From UBA8437 sp964646205 (GTDB lineage Bacteria > Planctomycetota > Planctomycetia > Planctomycetales > Planctomycetaceae): a DNA stretch of 64,000 bases. The notes beneath the pieces were generated by a model. It was not told the DNA's origin. It saw nothing but the letters and a program-made list of their open reading frames with translations, and searched no databases. Within the stretch, counting starts at the first letter, position 1, and each line of letters starts with the position of its first letter. Below, piece by piece: positions 61,920-64,000 of this stretch. The stretch is from the NCBI GenBank assembly GCA_964646205.1, contig CAZYAZ010000007.1, positions 1 to 64,000 on the forward strand, in the 5' to 3' direction. The position numbers and the translations under genes were made by a program.

Positions 61920-64000
61920 ATGACAATTGATAGATGCAGCCTGTTGTTGATGGTTGCCGCGTGGAGCGTGGTACCGCTGGGGTCGGAGCTGTCAGCTGCC
62001 GACACGATCGATTTCAACAAACAGATCAAGCCGATCCTGGTCAGCCGCTGTGTTGGCTGCCACGGGGCCAAGAAACAGGAGTCGGGTCTGAGGTTGGATT
62101 TCCGCAAACCGGCACTGACCGGTGGTGATTCGGGGGTGGCCATCCGAGCCGGGAAACCAGCCTCAAGCCTGTTGCTGAAGCGGATTCGGTCGGCCGATCC
62201 GGATGAACGTATGCCCCCCAAGGGGGAACCGTTATCCGACGCCCAGGTGGCCTTGATCACGAAATGGATCTCCGAGGGGGCCATGTGGCCAGATGACGGC
62301 GGCATTGCCAGGCCCATCACCGATCACTGGTCGTTCCAGCCGATCCACTCGCCGCCAGTACCGAAAATCGCGGGAAAGGGAGTTCGGAACGCGATTGACC
62401 ATTTTGTGAGAGTCCGATTGAAAGAACATGGCCTGGTGGCTGCTCCCGAGGCCAACCCGAATACCTTGCTACGGCGGCTGCACCTGGATCTGACCGGGAT
62501 CCCACCGACCCCATCCGAAATCGAGGCCTTCCTGGTCGAGCGGCAACGGGATCCCCAGGCCGCCTATTCGTCGGCGGTAGATCGTTTGCTGGAATCATCG
62601 CACTTCGGGGAACGCTGGGCGCTGGAATGGCTGGACATGGCTCGATATGCCGACAGCGATGGCTACGAGAAAGATTTGCCCAGGCCGCATGCATTTCGTT
62701 GGCGGGACTGGTTGATCGATGCCATCAATCGAGATCTTCCCTTCGATCAGTTCACCGAGCAGCAGATTGCAGGTGACCTGTTGCCAGGAGCGACCGACCA
62801 GGTTCGATTGGCGACCGGGTTTCATCGCAACACGCTGACCAATCGGGAAGGTGGTGTCGACCAGGAGGAATTCCGTGTCAAGGCCGTGGTGGATCGTGTC
62901 AACACGACGTTCACGGTGTGGATGGGCCTGACGGTTGGCTGCAGTGAGTGTCATTCTCACAAATACGACCCAATCACTCAGCGGGAGTACTACGGATTGT
63001 TCGCCTTTTTCAACAACGCGGACGAGCAGGATATCAAGGTGTCCCCTTCGGGCGAGGCGGGGAAAAAATTCCAAAAGAGACGGCGACAGTTTCAGAGTCA
63101 ACTGGCCAAGATCGAAGCGAGAATCAAGAAGATGATCTCCGGTTTGGGCCAGAGACAGCGAGACTGGGAGGTCGCCTTGATGGGCCAGGGGACCAGTTGG
63201 CAGGATCTGGAGATGCCAAAACTGAAGGCGTCGTCCGGAGCCGTGCTGACGATTGGAACGGATCGGTCGATCCGGGTGGCCGGGAAGCCAGGAGACAGTG
63301 ATACATACACGATCGAAGGGACAACGACACTGGATCGATTGAGTGCGATCCGGGTGCAGGCATTGCCGGACGACAATTTGCCATCCAGGGGGCCGGGGCG
63401 AGCGGCCGATGGCCGGTTTGTTCTTTCCGGACTGACCACGACGGTTTCCGGTACTCCCGACGGCACATTGATCAACCTGCCGCTGGGCAATGCCCGGGAC
63501 CTCGGGCACCTGGAAGATGCGACGGTTCTCCGGTCACTTGGGGGCGCGACTTCCGATGGCTGGAATCCCCAGGCCGCCCAGCCGTCCACGGCGGTGTTTG
63601 AAGTCGCGTCGTCCGTCACGAAAACTGGATGGGTGGGCAATCCGTTGCCCGGTGGTATTCAGGACGGGGCTGCACAAGTGTTCACGGTGTATGCCGGTTC
63701 CCCGATGCCGGCGGCCGGTTCCATCGACCGACTGCGGTACTGGTCAAAATCAGTCAAGGGGGCGGCTTGTGGGTTTTACCTCTTGCGCCCTGACGGGGCT
63801 GGCGGGTTTCGGGTCATCCAGAAGCACGACATCGTGTCCAAGGGGGTCGGTGGCGCGACGATTGAACTGGTACTGCCGGCTCCCTGGAGCGTTCAACGGG
63901 GTGACGTGTTGGCGAATTCCAGTAACGGTGGCCCAGGCTATCGGGTCGGTCCCTCGACCGACCTGGTGTATTTTCCGGTCAAGAGGTTCCCCGGAAAGAA
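61920..64000 (+). CDS. PSD1/PSCyt1 planctomycete cytochrome c protein, 3' truncated by window
   Basis: 693 residues visible, open to the window end. ATG at 61920 is chosen because MTIDRCSLLLMVAAWSVVPL is a good signal peptide; ATGs at 61863 and 61887 are in frame. PSCyt1 carries ILVSRCVGCHGAKKQESG (C44, C47, H48) and RMPPKGEPLSDAQVALITKWI. DUF1549 follows with AIDHFVRVRLKEHGLVAAP, LLRRLHLDLTGIPPTP, ERWALEWLDMARYADSDGYE, and CSECHSHKYDPITQREYYG with a second haem-like motif. After it comes a charged helical stretch (QKRRRQFQSQLAKIEARIKK) and a beta-rich insert resembling a jelly-roll (LSAIRVQALPDDNLP, GRFVLSGL), a carbohydrate-binding-like addition. DUF1553 lies beyond the window. Confidence 0.93.
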   Translation, partial: MTIDRCSLLLMVAAWSVVPLGSELSAADTIDFNKQIKPILVSRCVGCHGAKKQESGLRLDFRKPALTGGDSGVAIRAGKPASSLLLKRIRSADPDERMPPKGEPLSDAQVALITKWISEGAMWPDDGGIARPITDHWSFQPIHSPPVPKIAGKGVRNAIDHFVRVRLKEHGLVAAPEANPNTLLRRLHLDLTGIPPTPSEIEAFLVERQRDPQAAYSSAVDRLLESSHFGERWALEWLDMARYADSDGYEKDLPRPHAFRWRDWLIDAINRDLPFDQFTEQQIAGDLLPGATDQVRLATGFHRNTLTNREGGVDQEEFRVKAVVDRVNTTFTVWMGLTVGCSECHSHKYDPITQREYYGLFAFFNNADEQDIKVSPSGEAGKKFQKRRRQFQSQLAKIEARIKKMISGLGQRQRDWEVALMGQGTSWQDLEMPKLKASSGAVLTIGTDRSIRVAGKPGDSDTYTIEGTTTLDRLSAIRVQALPDDNLPSRGPGRAADGRFVLSGLTTTVSGTPDGTLINLPLGNARDLGHLEDATVLRSLGGATSDGWNPQAAQPSTAVFEVASSVTKTGWVGNPLPGGIQDGAAQVFTVYAGSPMPAAGSIDRLRYWSKSVKGAACGFYLLRPDGAGGFRVIQKHDIVSKGVGGATIELVLPAPWSVQRGDVLANSSNGGPGYRVGPSTDLVYFPVKRFPGK

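Noticed and set aside
1..64000. CRISPR array, tRNA/rRNA genes, IS elements or prophage
   Set aside because: I saw no regularly spaced direct repeats, no cloverleaf-like sequence I could defend, no transposase or integrase, and no terminal inverted repeats.

Overview
The window looks like a chromosomal scaffold piece from a planctomycete (Planctomycetota, probably an aquatic Pirellulales/Planctomycetales-type bacterium). The main evidence is the protein repertoire: three planctomycete cytochrome c/DUF1549/DUF1553 (PSD1) proteins, four DUF1501 proteins, a PVC-type CxxCH haem protein, a DUF1559 pseudopilin-like protein, DUF1080 and DUF4838 glycan enzymes, arylsulfatases, and a CPXCG cysteine-rich protein. 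Base composition is moderately GC-rich. One run of 100 N (20245-20344) shows that this is a scaffold. I see no tRNA, rRNA, CRISPR array, IS element, integrase or phage gene.

Layout. 1-6.3 kb: the end of a PSD1 gene and its DUF1501 partner, an SLC4-like anion transporter with an N-terminal PTS EIIA-type domain, a gene remnant, and a reverse-strand DUF1501. 6.3-10.6 kb: small CPXCG and Cys-rich/ACT genes coupled by TGATG, a DUF1080 protein, an aldo/keto reductase, a frameshifted bL12-like membrane protein, and a PQQ-type propeller. 10.7-17.2 kb (reverse strand): a large DUF4838 protein with a CBM9-like tail, a DUF1559 protein, a cold-shock protein with a clear terminator, a sialate-O-acetylesterase-like protein, and a small membrane protein. 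17.5-22.0 kb: a compact forward run of a membrane-anchored J-like protein without HPD, an Hsp70, and a membrane protein with an alpha/alpha-toroid (prenyltransferase/squalene-oxidase repeat) domain that carries the assembly gap. 22.1-28.9 kb: a C69 peptidase, a metallophosphoesterase, a TIM-barrel glycosidase-like protein, an Asp-box propeller, and a CBM9-like/PKD protein. 29.4-38.1 kb: a forward run of double DUF1080, zinc-type alcohol dehydrogenase, DUF1501, M81 peptidase, CBM9-like and DUF4838. 38.1-43.6 kb (reverse): a 1732-residue fusion protein and a parvulin. 43.8-48.7 kb: a complete PSD1 plus DUF1501 pair. 48.7-64 kb: a second acetylesterase-like protein, a sugar isomerase, two sulfatases, a propeller, a class II aldolase, a di-haem cytochrome, a GH71/99-like protein, a CocE-type hydrolase, and the first part of a third PSD1 gene.

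How the genes may work together. Most products carry Sec or Tat signals, so they act in or beyond the periplasm. Sulfatases, acetylesterases, carbohydrate-binding modules, propellers and glycosidase-like proteins fit attack on sulfated or acetylated polysaccharides. The aldo/keto reductase, alcohol dehydrogenase, sugar isomerase and class II aldolase could handle the released sugars. This pathway is inferred from families and context; no substrate can be read from the sequence.

Most unusual points: the EIIA-SLC4 fusion; the J-like/Hsp70/toroid operon; the 1732-residue deacetylase-FG-GAP-propeller-HEAT-cytochrome-CBM fusion; the same DUF4838 and CBM9-like pair fused at one locus and adjacent and translationally linked at another; and the assembly gap flanked by two identical 55-bp sequences, which when collapsed restore one reading frame.
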